This document shows, in pieces, positions 15,102-23,067 of a DNA stretch of 37,608 nucleotides. Position numbers and translations under genes: made by a program. Within the stretch, counting starts at the first letter, position 1. Every line of letters starts with the position of its first letter. Source of the DNA: CAZTPJ01 sp964614515 (lineage in GTDB: Bacteria; Planctomycetota; Phycisphaerae; Phycisphaerales; UBA1924); assembly GCA_964614515.1 (NCBI GenBank), contig CAZTPJ010000033.1:1-37608 (forward strand), written 5' to 3'. The notes beneath the pieces are model-generated. The model was not told the origin of the DNA, did no database searches, and saw nothing but the letters and a program-made list of their open reading frames with translations.

Positions 15102-15637
15102 GACCCGCCCGCCTCCGGCTTGCCGGTGAGCATTGAGCCGATTTCCTCGGTCGCTTCGGTCAGCGCGGCCTCATCGAGCGCGGGATCCACCACGGTGATG
15201 GGCGGTGAGTCAGCAGGTTTGGTTGGGCGAACGATGATCGCCGGGCCGTGCGGCGTTGCGCTCGTACCCTCATAGCGAAGCACTCGCCGCCGACACAACA
15301 CCAGCGCGAGGACGTAACGAAAGATGATCTGCGAGCGTTCCGTCGTCTCGGCGAGTTGTTCAAAGAGATCGAGGAGTTCGGCCTCGTCGAGTTTGGGTCT
15401 TGACGCGGCGTGTCCGGTGGGCATGGTGGCGCGCCATGCGGCGATGATGGGCGCATCGGGTCTCGCGCCGTCGCGCCACGCATCGAGCGAAAAATCGTGC
15501 CGCACCCAGCCGTCATCATCGCGGGCATCGCAAAGCAAGGCCATGTACACCTCGCCGGGCGGCAGGACACGATTCGTGGCCGCACACCGGCCCGTGGGGC
15601 CTGAGAGTCTGAATTTGAAGCCCGAGAATGAGGTCAT
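15098..15637 (-). CDS. Hypothetical protein
   Basis: 179 residues from the ATG at 15637 (MTSFSGFKFRLSGPTGRCAA). No Shine-Dalgarno site is visible, but upstream extension of the frame is Pro/Arg/Thr noise. The N-terminal third has a short pattern RCAATNRVLPPGEVYMALLC with two cysteines spaced as in a zinc-binding knuckle. The middle (EAELLDLFEQLAETTERSQI followed by FRYVLALVLCRRRVLRYEG) is helical, and the end is acidic. It is translationally coupled to the lipoprotein gene by a 4-base overlap. No function can be assigned; a metal-binding cytoplasmic protein is possible. Confidence 0.75.
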   Translation of the reverse strand: MTSFSGFKFRLSGPTGRCAATNRVLPPGEVYMALLCDARDDDGWVRHDFSLDAWRDGARPDAPIIAAWRATMPTGHAASRPKLDEAELLDLFEQLAETTERSQIIFRYVLALVLCRRRVLRYEGTSATPHGPAIIVRPTKPADSPPITVVDPALDEAALTEATEEIGSMLTGKPEAGGS

Positions 15638-15665
15638 CGGGCAAGTGTATGGGTGGCGGCGGAGA

Positions 15666-15908
15666 TCAGCGAGCCTGATCGCAGGAGACTTCAAAGAATC
15701 GTCGATCCGTGCCGCCGTCGCGAACGAGGAATCGCATCTGCTTGGCGCATCGCGGGCATGTGGCGGTGTAGGCGTTGCCCGCGCGGTTGCGATAGACGCG
15801 CAGGTACGCGCCGCCGCACACGAAGCGCACGCCCAGCCAGGGGCGGGCGTGTGGATCGGCGGGTCGGCCGGCGTCATCGACGTGGGTATCGGTGAGGTCG
15901 ATCGGCAT
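15666..15908 (-). CDS. Small Cys-containing (zinc-ribbon-like) protein
   Basis: 80 residues. The core reads RPWLGVRFVCGGAYLRVYRN, then YTATCPRCAKQMRF, then RFFEVSC. The C-x2-C pair plus two single cysteines could bind one zinc ion. I know this sequence style as a small conserved hypothetical of planctomycetes, from memory and without a database check. The start ATG at 15908 has no clear ribosome site. It is 28 bases upstream of the next minus-strand gene, so it probably opens the four-gene operon ending with the RDD protein. Confidence 0.75.
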   Translation of the reverse strand: MPIDLTDTHVDDAGRPADPHARPWLGVRFVCGGAYLRVYRNRAGNAYTATCPRCAKQMRFLVRDGGTDRRFFEVSCDQAR

Positions 15909-16147
15909 GGGAGTGTCATCGGCCGTCGGCGGGGATTGTCTGCGGTGCGTGGTGTTTGCGGGGCCTTGCTAGTTTGTGCATACCAACTTGTAGCGGGTGG
16001 AGTTTGCTGTGGATACACGCTATTGTGGTTGCGCGCCACGGATGGAAAGTTCTGATGCGTGGAACGTGGATTGACCGATGCGCGAGATCGGCGCGGACTA
16101 CGCTCATGGATGATGCCCGCCGCGCCGCACGCAGTTGACGGTTCGCC

Positions 16148-17032
16148 ATGCCGAAGCCGCTGACGATTCTGCCTGATCCTCCCCCACCTCCGACGGCGAT
16201 CGGCCTGATCGCCGGTGGCGGTCGCCTGCCCATTATCGTGGCGTCATCGCTCCGTGAGGCGGGGCATCCGGTGCATGGCCTCGGGCTGTCGCGACAGTAT
16301 GACCGACAGTTGCCGCCGATCTGCACGACGTTTCGCGAAGTAGGGTTGCTGCGGCTGGGCAGTTGGGCCCGGGCGCTGTCGAGGCTGGGCGTGCATCACG
16401 CCATCATGGTCGGAAAGGTTGACAAAGCGAAACTGATGCACGATCCATGGCGAACCTTCAGGAACATTCCTGATCTTCGCACCATCACCGCGTGGTATCG
16501 ACACCTGCGGCACGACCGCCGATCGCACGCGGTCCTCGCGGCCGTGGCCGAAGAACTTGATCGAAGGGGGGTTCTCTTGCTGGACTCAACCATGGCCATC
16601 GCCCAGGAACTGGCGGATGCAGGCTGCATGACGGCGAAGCAACCCACCGCCGAGCAGAAGGCCGACATCGAGTTCGTCTGGCCCTTGCTCTCTGAGACGC
16701 TTCGGCTGGACATTGGTCAGGCGATCGCGGTGCGAGAGCGCGATGTGATCGCCGTCGAAGCCGTCGAAGGCACGGACCGCATGATCGAGCGCGTTGGGAA
16801 GCTGTGCAAGGTTCCGGGCTGGACGCTGTGCAAGGGCGCTCGCGCGGGGCACGACCGGCGCAGCGATGTGCCCACCGTCGGAGTGAACACCATCGAACAC
16901 CTGCATCGCTATGGGGGTCGTTGCCTGGCGTTGGCCGCGGGCGACGTCATCATGGTGGACAAACAGGAAATGCTCCGACTCGCGGATCGCCTGGGCATCG
17001 CCGTGATCGGCGTGCCCGTGGGCGGGACGTGA
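16148..17032 (+). CDS. lpxI: UDP-2,3-diacylglucosamine pyrophosphatase (LpxI/DUF1009 family)
   Basis: 294 residues. LpxI hydrolyses UDP-2,3-diacylglucosamine to lipid X and UMP in lipid A synthesis, replacing LpxH in several phyla. The N-terminal block AIGLIAGGGRLPIIVASSLR and the C-terminal domain blocks VRERDVIAVEAVEGTDRMI, CKGARAGHDRRSDVPTVGVN and GGRCLALAAGDVIMVDKQEM are characteristic. Length (usually about 270-290) fits. It implies lipid A in the outer membrane. The stop codon overlaps the GTG start of the next gene (GTGA), so translation is coupled. The ATG has no obvious Shine-Dalgarno site. The 239 bases upstream are less GC-rich and probably contain promoters, but none is clear enough to place. 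Confidence 0.93.
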   Translation: MPKPLTILPDPPPPPTAIGLIAGGGRLPIIVASSLREAGHPVHGLGLSRQYDRQLPPICTTFREVGLLRLGSWARALSRLGVHHAIMVGKVDKAKLMHDPWRTFRNIPDLRTITAWYRHLRHDRRSHAVLAAVAEELDRRGVLLLDSTMAIAQELADAGCMTAKQPTAEQKADIEFVWPLLSETLRLDIGQAIAVRERDVIAVEAVEGTDRMIERVGKLCKVPGWTLCKGARAGHDRRSDVPTVGVNTIEHLHRYGGRCLALAAGDVIMVDKQEMLRLADRLGIAVIGVPVGGT

Positions 17033-17673
17033 ACGCGCGTGCCCATGGCGACGACGATCCGCATGGCCTTGCCACGCCGACGCCCGCGGAGCGGACCTTC
17101 GTCGGTCGCGGCGGGCTGAAACTGGATCATGCGCTGCAATCATTTGCGATTGACGTGCGTGGGCTGATCTGCGCGGACTTTGGCTGCAATGTCGGGGGGT
17201 TCACGGACTGTCTGCTTCAGCGCGGCGCGGCGAAGGTCTTCGCCGTGGATACGGGATATGCGATGGTGGCGTGGAAACTGCGTCAGGACTCGCGCGTGGT
17301 CGTGATGGAACGAACCAATGCGATGCACGCGCCATCGCCCGAGGGCGGCGTGGACCTCGTCGCGATGGACATGGGCTGGACACCACAGCGGCACGCGGTG
17401 CCGGCCGCGCTGCGCTGGCTGCGCCCCCACGGCGTCGTCGTGACGCTCATCAAGCCGCACTATGAGGCGCAGCGGGGCGAGACGCGGGCGATGAAGCGCG
17501 GTGTGCTCCATGACGAAGACGCGGCGAAGATCGTCGAGCGCGTCTGCACGGCCATGCCCGACCTGGGCGCGACGGTCATCGGCGTGGTGCGGTCGCCCAT
17601 CGCGGGCGGGGGGGGGAAGAAATCTCGCGGGGGCAACGCGGAATGGCTGGCGGCGCTGCGCTCCGCGCGGTGA
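17029..17673 (+). CDS. TlyA/FtsJ-like rRNA 2'-O-methyltransferase without S4 domain
   Basis: 214 residues from a GTG that overlaps the lpxI stop by 4 bases. The Rossmann-fold methyltransferase is clear: FVGRGGLKLDHALQSFAID, the SAM-binding block ADFGCNVGGFTDCLLQRGA, VFAVDTGYAMVAWKLRQD, VVMERTNAM and VDLVAMDMGWT, then LIKPHYEAQRGE. These are TlyA (hemolysin A) family motifs; TlyA methylates 16S and 23S rRNA. Usual TlyA proteins have about 250-270 residues with an N-terminal S4 RNA-binding domain, which is absent here; only about 20 low-complexity residues precede the catalytic domain. In the usual family motif the first Gly block is DIGASTGGF, here DFGCNVGGF. Substrate specificity is uncertain. 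A G9 tract lies near the 3' end (17608-17616). Confidence 0.85.
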   Translation: MNARAHGDDDPHGLATPTPAERTFVGRGGLKLDHALQSFAIDVRGLICADFGCNVGGFTDCLLQRGAAKVFAVDTGYAMVAWKLRQDSRVVVMERTNAMHAPSPEGGVDLVAMDMGWTPQRHAVPAALRWLRPHGVVVTLIKPHYEAQRGETRAMKRGVLHDEDAAKIVERVCTAMPDLGATVIGVVRSPIAGGGGKKSRGGNAEWLAALRSAR

Positions 17674-17699
17674 CGCGGCACGCGACGGAGGGCCTGGCG

Positions 17700-19520
17700 T
17701 CACGGCTCTTCGACCGGTTCCTCGATGGCCGCGGGCGCTTCGGGCGGATCAAGATGCCAGTCTTCGAGGTCGGTGATCTCTGGGAAGATTCTGACCGGTT
17801 CGAGGCGCATGCCCGGCAGCGGCTGGAACTGCCCCTCGCGCGCGACGCGAAGTTGGCCCGTCGTCAGAAGATACTGCAAGACCGCGATGCGCAGCGCCGT
17901 CTGCGCCGCGTCTCGCGCGTTGCGGGCGCTGAGCAGGTCGGTTTCGGTATCGACGCGATCCTGAGGCCGTGTTTCATCGCGACGAATCTCCTGTTCCTGA
18001 CGGCGCAGTTCGTTGATGCGAACCTGCTGTTCGGCGATCTGAAGTCTGAATCGGGCGAGTTCGATGTCGCGCGCCGCCGCACGCGCTTCGATGATGGCCG
18101 TGTGCTCCGCGATCACCATGTCGCGCTCGGACTGTTCAAGCGAGATGACGGCCGAGCGCAGGCGAAGTCGCTCCTGTTCGCGATCAAGCGGCAGGCCGAA
18201 AGTAATGCCGGCCGAGTATCGCACGTCATCGGGGTCGAAGTTCAGTCCGCCCTCTCGGGCGTCGGGATCTGTGGGCACGCCGACACGCCCGGAAAAGTCG
18301 AGGTCCGGCAGCATGTTGTTTCGCGCGTTGGCGAGATCGCGCCGCGAGTCGTCCACGCGATCGCGCTGATTCTGAAGATCAAGTCGAAACTCGAGCGATC
18401 GCCGCGCGGCCTCTTCGAGCGTGACGGCCGGCTCCGACAGATCAAACGCCTCGCTGCGAATCACCACGGCTCGATCCGGCTCGATGCCCAGGCGAATCTT
18501 GAAGCGCTCGAGTTGCACGATGTAGGAATCCCGCAGACTCGCGAGCGACTCGCGGGCGGAGAGCACCTGGTTCTGCGTCAGGTTGAGTTCAAACGGTCGG
18601 CTGCGACCCGCGTCAACGAACGCGGCCACCTGTGCCGCGAGATTGCGAAGGCTCACCAATTGCCGCTTCTGGTTTGAGATCTGCGCCTGTGATTGCAGCA
18701 GACCGAGATAATCTCGCGTGATGCTCACCAGGAACTCGCGCCGGAACTCCTCAAAGTCACGGGCTGAATACACAAGATCGCGCTCCGCCTGGATGAGCGA
18801 TTCCGCGGCCGTCACCCCCGCGCCACGCAGCAGCGGTATATTCGCGCTGACGGCGACCTCCGAAGACTGACGATACCGGCCCGTGACGTCACTACGAAGG
18901 TTCTGCGTGGCCCGCCAGAGCCACGCGGCCTCGACCTGTCCGCCGCTTTGCAGGCGGCGCGTGACGCGAAGGTCGTTGATGACGTTGATGGCGCCCTGAA
19001 ACTCTCCATCATCGGCCTGCCCGGAAAGATCAGTCCCGAGACTGTGGATCAGTCGAGGGGACCAGGCATGTCGCTCGATCAGCAGGCGAATCGCCGCGAG
19101 GATGTACTCCTCTTCGCGACGAAGATATTCGGGGGATGACCGCTGCGCGACGCGAAGCGCCTCATTGAGCGTCAGATCAAGGGGGGGGACATCAAGATCA
19201 AGCCCGGCGGCCGCGCGGGTGTATCGCCGCAGCATGTCCTCGACCTGATGCGCATCGCCGATCTCCTGAAAGTCAATCTCTTCGGCGATGGGATTGACGG
19301 TGGACGGATTCCGATTCAACTCGCCGGTGGTGCGCGGGCGGTCGGCGCTCCCGAACTGTCGCTCGGGCGCATCGCCCGCGCGGATCTCGTCCAGACGCTC
19401 TCGCATGAGGCGTTGGGTGCGAGAGTCAATGTCGCTCATGGAGGATGCACACCCGGCCACGAGGAAAACACCTAGTCCGACGCAGGCCATTTGAGTCGTG
19501 AATCGGACAAAATGTTCCAT
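17700..19520 (-). CDS. TolC-family outer membrane efflux lipoprotein
   Basis: About 606 residues from the ATG at 19520, with AGGAA 5 bases upstream. The signal peptide ends in the lipobox VAGC, so the protein is lipid-anchored. The mature part contains two long alpha-helical hairpin regions typical of the outer membrane efflux protein family (for example LDLTLNEALRVAQRSSPEYL early and LEEAARRSLEFRLDLQNQRD at the start of the second half, the usual internal duplication). The C-terminal tail is Pro/Glu-rich. It would form a trimeric channel for a tripartite exporter; no adaptor or pump gene is adjacent. It is transcribed toward the methyltransferase gene and divergent from the GH35 gene, with a 233-base shared upstream region. 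Confidence 0.88.
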   Translation of the reverse strand: MEHFVRFTTQMACVGLGVFLVAGCASSMSDIDSRTQRLMRERLDEIRAGDAPERQFGSADRPRTTGELNRNPSTVNPIAEEIDFQEIGDAHQVEDMLRRYTRAAAGLDLDVPPLDLTLNEALRVAQRSSPEYLRREEEYILAAIRLLIERHAWSPRLIHSLGTDLSGQADDGEFQGAINVINDLRVTRRLQSGGQVEAAWLWRATQNLRSDVTGRYRQSSEVAVSANIPLLRGAGVTAAESLIQAERDLVYSARDFEEFRREFLVSITRDYLGLLQSQAQISNQKRQLVSLRNLAAQVAAFVDAGRSRPFELNLTQNQVLSARESLASLRDSYIVQLERFKIRLGIEPDRAVVIRSEAFDLSEPAVTLEEAARRSLEFRLDLQNQRDRVDDSRRDLANARNNMLPDLDFSGRVGVPTDPDAREGGLNFDPDDVRYSAGITFGLPLDREQERLRLRSAVISLEQSERDMVIAEHTAIIEARAAARDIELARFRLQIAEQQVRINELRRQEQEIRRDETRPQDRVDTETDLLSARNARDAAQTALRIAVLQYLLTTGQLRVAREGQFQPLPGMRLEPVRIFPEITDLEDWHLDPPEAPAAIEEPVEEP

Positions 19521-19753
19521 TGTTTTCCTGTGCTTCGAGTGTTGCTGTTGGCCTGAAACGGCCATTTGTGTTGCGGAGTGTACCGAAGAATTGCGTCCAA
19601 CGTTGCGTTATTGAATTCCCCATCCTATTGTTGCAGCCTTGCCCTGCGCTGGCTTGGCGAGGTTAAACTGCGGGTTCTTGCCATTGCTTTTACTGGCTCG
19701 GTAGCGGTGCTATCGGACGCAATCGCTGTCGGGCGTCTCCGGAGCCACATTTC

Positions 19754-22540
19754 ATGCCATCCGTGACCATTGACGGTCGCAGTTTCATGTTGGATGGTCG
19801 GCGCATCTGGCTGGTCAGCGGATCCATCGACTACTTTCGCATTCCAAGGGAATTGTGGGCCGATCGTATTCATGCCGCGAAGCAATCGGGGTTCAACACG
19901 ATCGCCGTGTCGGTCGTATGGGCACGATGCGAGCCGCGGCCGGGACAGTTCGATTTCTCCGGCGACAACGACATCCGGCACTTTATTCACCTGATCGGTG
20001 AGGCGGGCCTGTGGTGCGTGCTTCGCCCGGGGCCGTTCGTCGGGTCGGGCCTTGATTCCGGCGGACTTCCAGCGTGGCTCGGCAGTTTGCCAAACGTCGC
20101 GCTGCGCACGTCCAATGGTCCCTATCTCGAAGCGTGTTCGCGCTACGTCACGGCCGTGGCGGAACAGGTGCGTGCGCAGCAGGTGACGAGTCCCGGCAAG
20201 GGCGGTCCGATTCTGCTCGTGCAGAATGAGAATTCGTGGACGTGTGGTCACGCGGGGCTGGCGCAGGGGTATCTCGGCGAGATCAATCGTTATCTGCGTG
20301 AGGCCGGGTTCACGGTGCCGACGATCAACTCGAACAATCTGTGGCAGGGCGTGGAGGGCGAGGTCGATTGCTGGGTGGGCGGGCCGCGCCTGATGGCGAC
20401 GATGCGTGAACTGGCCGTGGTGCGCCCGACGCAGCCGCGCGTGGTGATTGATGTTGAGGTCAGCCCAGTGGCGTCGTGGGGTGAAGAACCCGCGAGCCTG
20501 GGCGGCCCGGCGGTGCTGCGACGATTGGCGGAGATTCTCGCGGGGGGGGGACAGTTCAACATCTCGGCCCTGCATGGGGGGACAAACTTCGGCTTTGCCG
20601 GCGGGCGTCTCATCGATGGCGCGGAGTGGTATGCGGCCACATCACCCGGCCCGCACGCGCCCATCGGCGAGACAGGCGCGCCTTCCGAGATTTTGCCCTA
20701 CGTGCGCCGGATCGCAACATTCTCGTCGCGCTTCGCCCGGGTAATGGCGAACCTGGATCCGACGTATCAGCCCGTGGTGCTCGAGCCTGGCGATGCACCC
20801 GGCGCAGGACGTGGAAAGAACGAAACTGGTGAACCCGGCCCGGCCGTGATCCCCCTGGTTGGTTCGCAGGGGGGGGTGACGTTTGTGTTCGGAAGCGGCA
20901 GCGCATCTGGCGCGACGACGGTGATGCTGGTGCTTGGTAGCGGCGTTCGCTTGCCGACGCCGATCGGGGCGCAAGGCGTGGCGTGGGTGTTGCTGGACGT
21001 TCCGATCACGTCTCGCGCCATGCTCGACTATTGCACGCTCAGCGCGATCGGAACCGTCGGCAATGTGCTGGTGTGCTTCGGCCCGGCGGGGACCGAGGGC
21101 GTGGTGTCGATCAACGGCTCACCCGTGGCCGTGCAGGTTCCCACCGAGCGCACGCCGCTTGTGATCAAGCAGGAAGGGATCACGGTGGTGGTGTGCAACG
21201 AGAGCCTGGTGGATGAGACATTCTTGACGGAGTCGGCGGTGTATGTCGGGGTGGCGGGCGTTCGAGCCGACGGCACGCCGGTGGCCACCGAGCAGGCGTA
21301 CGCGAAGATTGATGGCGAAGGCGTGGTGACGACGGTTCCGGCCGCGGGTCGGCGTCCGCGCTCCGCGCCGCGTGCGACGATCGCCGGTTGGACGGCGGCG
21401 TCGATGGACGACTACATCAAGGGCATGAGCGAGCGATTCGCCGCAATCGACGGCCCGGCGGACCTTTCGATGCTCGGCGCGCCGTATGGGTATGGGTGGT
21501 ATCGAGTTTCGATCAAGCGTCCGGGCGCAAAGCGCGTGAAACTCGCGATCCCGCAGGGCATGGATCGGTTCCACTTGTTCCACGACGGGCGTGATCTTGG
21601 CGTGATCGGGCGCGGGCCTGGCGCGACGCGCGAGGTCAGCGCCGCGATGAAACGCGGGGATCAGACGCTCGTGGTTCTCGCCGAGAATCTCGGGCGAGTC
21701 GCCGGCGGAAGCGATCTGGGCGAGGGCAAGGGCCTGCTCGGCCATGTGTGGGAAGTCGCGCCGATGAGCGTGAGCAAGCCCGTGGTGCGCGAGGGCACGC
21801 CTGTGGATGTACTGGCGTTCCGTGCGCCGCTGTGGGAAGTGGCCGAGGGCGACATGACATCGCCGGATCGACTGACATGGACGTTTCGACACACGAAGAA
21901 GGCCCCCGTGTTCATGCACATCGCGCATCCCGTGGCGAGGAGTCTGCTGCTGCTCAACGATCGGCCCGTGAAGTATCTCGGTCGCTCATCGGCTGGGTAT
22001 GTCTGCTTCTGGCCGGAGGATCTCGGGCGCGGCGTGAACACGGTGCAACTGGCGTTCGTGGCGGATGGCGCGGGCCTTTCGGGCGATGCGCACGAACTCG
22101 ATCAGATGGCCGCGAAACTTGCATCAAGCGTGACGTTCTGGATCGGCACGGGCAGCGCCACGGCCAAGGCGGAGTGGGCGTTCGCGCGTTGGGAGCCGCC
22201 GTTGGCCACGGCCTTTGGACCTGCACTCAAGGCGCCCGATCGCGTGGGACCGATGTGGTGCAAGACGATGTTCAAGGCCGCCGACACGCACCTGCCGCTG
22301 ATGCTCGAACTGGGCGGGATGACCAAGGGTCAGATCTATCTCAACGGGCGACACGTCGGGCGATACTTCGTGGCGACGGGAACCGGCGAGCGAGTCGGGC
22401 CTCAGGGCCGGTATTACCTGCCCGAGCCGTGGGTGCATGCCGGGGGCGACAACGAACTGCTGCTCTTTGATGAGCACGGCGCGGACCCGTCAAAGGTGCG
22501 TCTGTTGTACGACGTGTCGGCCCAGGTCGTGCGCGCCTAG
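19754..22540 (+). CDS. GH35 beta-galactosidase-like glycoside hydrolase
   Basis: 928 residues; GGAG lies 9 bases before the ATG. The N-terminal barrel of glycoside hydrolase family 35 is clear: RRIWLVSGSIDYFRIPRELW, FNTIAVSVVWARCEPRPGQF, LRPGPFVGSG, GGLPAWLG and HGGTNFGFAGG. The predicted acid/base is Glu159 (VQNENSW, usually QxENEYG) and the nucleophile is Glu235 (VVIDVEVSPVASWGE). The usual Glu of the RPGPYICAEW motif is replaced (RPGPFVGSGLDSGG), so substrate binding may differ. C-terminal beta-sandwich domains follow to the end. No signal peptide is seen, so it acts in the cytoplasm or needs another export route. A weak promoter candidate (TTGCCC at 19639, TTAAAC at 19663) lies upstream. 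The HD gene starts 8 bases after the stop. Confidence 0.88.
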   Translation: MPSVTIDGRSFMLDGRRIWLVSGSIDYFRIPRELWADRIHAAKQSGFNTIAVSVVWARCEPRPGQFDFSGDNDIRHFIHLIGEAGLWCVLRPGPFVGSGLDSGGLPAWLGSLPNVALRTSNGPYLEACSRYVTAVAEQVRAQQVTSPGKGGPILLVQNENSWTCGHAGLAQGYLGEINRYLREAGFTVPTINSNNLWQGVEGEVDCWVGGPRLMATMRELAVVRPTQPRVVIDVEVSPVASWGEEPASLGGPAVLRRLAEILAGGGQFNISALHGGTNFGFAGGRLIDGAEWYAATSPGPHAPIGETGAPSEILPYVRRIATFSSRFARVMANLDPTYQPVVLEPGDAPGAGRGKNETGEPGPAVIPLVGSQGGVTFVFGSGSASGATTVMLVLGSGVRLPTPIGAQGVAWVLLDVPITSRAMLDYCTLSAIGTVGNVLVCFGPAGTEGVVSINGSPVAVQVPTERTPLVIKQEGITVVVCNESLVDETFLTESAVYVGVAGVRADGTPVATEQAYAKIDGEGVVTTVPAAGRRPRSAPRATIAGWTAASMDDYIKGMSERFAAIDGPADLSMLGAPYGYGWYRVSIKRPGAKRVKLAIPQGMDRFHLFHDGRDLGVIGRGPGATREVSAAMKRGDQTLVVLAENLGRVAGGSDLGEGKGLLGHVWEVAPMSVSKPVVREGTPVDVLAFRAPLWEVAEGDMTSPDRLTWTFRHTKKAPVFMHIAHPVARSLLLLNDRPVKYLGRSSAGYVCFWPEDLGRGVNTVQLAFVADGAGLSGDAHELDQMAAKLASSVTFWIGTGSATAKAEWAFARWEPPLATAFGPALKAPDRVGPMWCKTMFKAADTHLPLMLELGGMTKGQIYLNGRHVGRYFVATGTGERVGPQGRYYLPEPWVHAGGDNELLLFDEHGADPSKVRLLYDVSAQVVRA

Positions 22541-22548
22541 ATTCACGC

Positions 22549-23067
22549 ATGAATGAATCTGAGATCTGCTGGCGGCGGGCGGCCTCGTTCGCGGCCAGAG
22601 CGCATCGACACCAGGTTCGCAAGGATGGCGAGACGCCGTATGTCGCGCATGTCTATCGCGTGGCGATGACGGTGCGCGACGTGTTCGAGTGTGACGATCG
22701 CGTGGCGATCTGCGCGGCGCTGCTGCATGACACTATCGAAGACACCACGGTGGATTTTGATGAACTCCAGGAAGCGTTTGGTGAAAATGTCGCGCGTTGC
22801 GTGGCGGCGCTGACCAAGAACGCGGCACTGCCCGAGCCCCAGCGAGAACGCGAATATGACGAAGGACTCGCGAAAGCGGACTGGCGGGCGCGACTGATCA
22901 AACTGGCCGATGCGCTGGACAACTTCGCGGATTCCGCGACCGCAGGCCAGCGGGCGAAAGCGCTCAAGCGATGTCAGCGCGCGGTGTCGCTGGCGAGCGC
23001 GGACACGGAGCCGTGCGTGCGGCGCGCGATGGAGATCGTCTCACGAGAGGCGGGACTCACTTCGTAA
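22549..23067 (+). CDS. Small HD-domain hydrolase, MESH1/SpoT-hydrolase-like
   Basis: 172 residues. The protein consists of the HD domain alone: FAARAHRHQVRKDGETPYVA (first metal His), AALLHDTIEDTTVDFDELQE (HD pair and ED motif), EAFGENVARCVAALTK and RLIKLADALDNFAD (final metal Asp). This is the layout of small alarmone hydrolases (MESH1) and of the SpoT hydrolase half, which remove pyrophosphate from (p)ppGpp; NADPH phosphatase activity is also known for MESH1. No synthetase, TGS or ACT domains are present. It is 8 bases downstream of the GH35 gene and its 3' end overlaps the convergent minus-strand gene by 11 bases. Confidence 0.85.
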   Translation: MNESEICWRRAASFAARAHRHQVRKDGETPYVAHVYRVAMTVRDVFECDDRVAICAALLHDTIEDTTVDFDELQEAFGENVARCVAALTKNAALPEPQREREYDEGLAKADWRARLIKLADALDNFADSATAGQRAKALKRCQRAVSLASADTEPCVRRAMEIVSREAGLTS

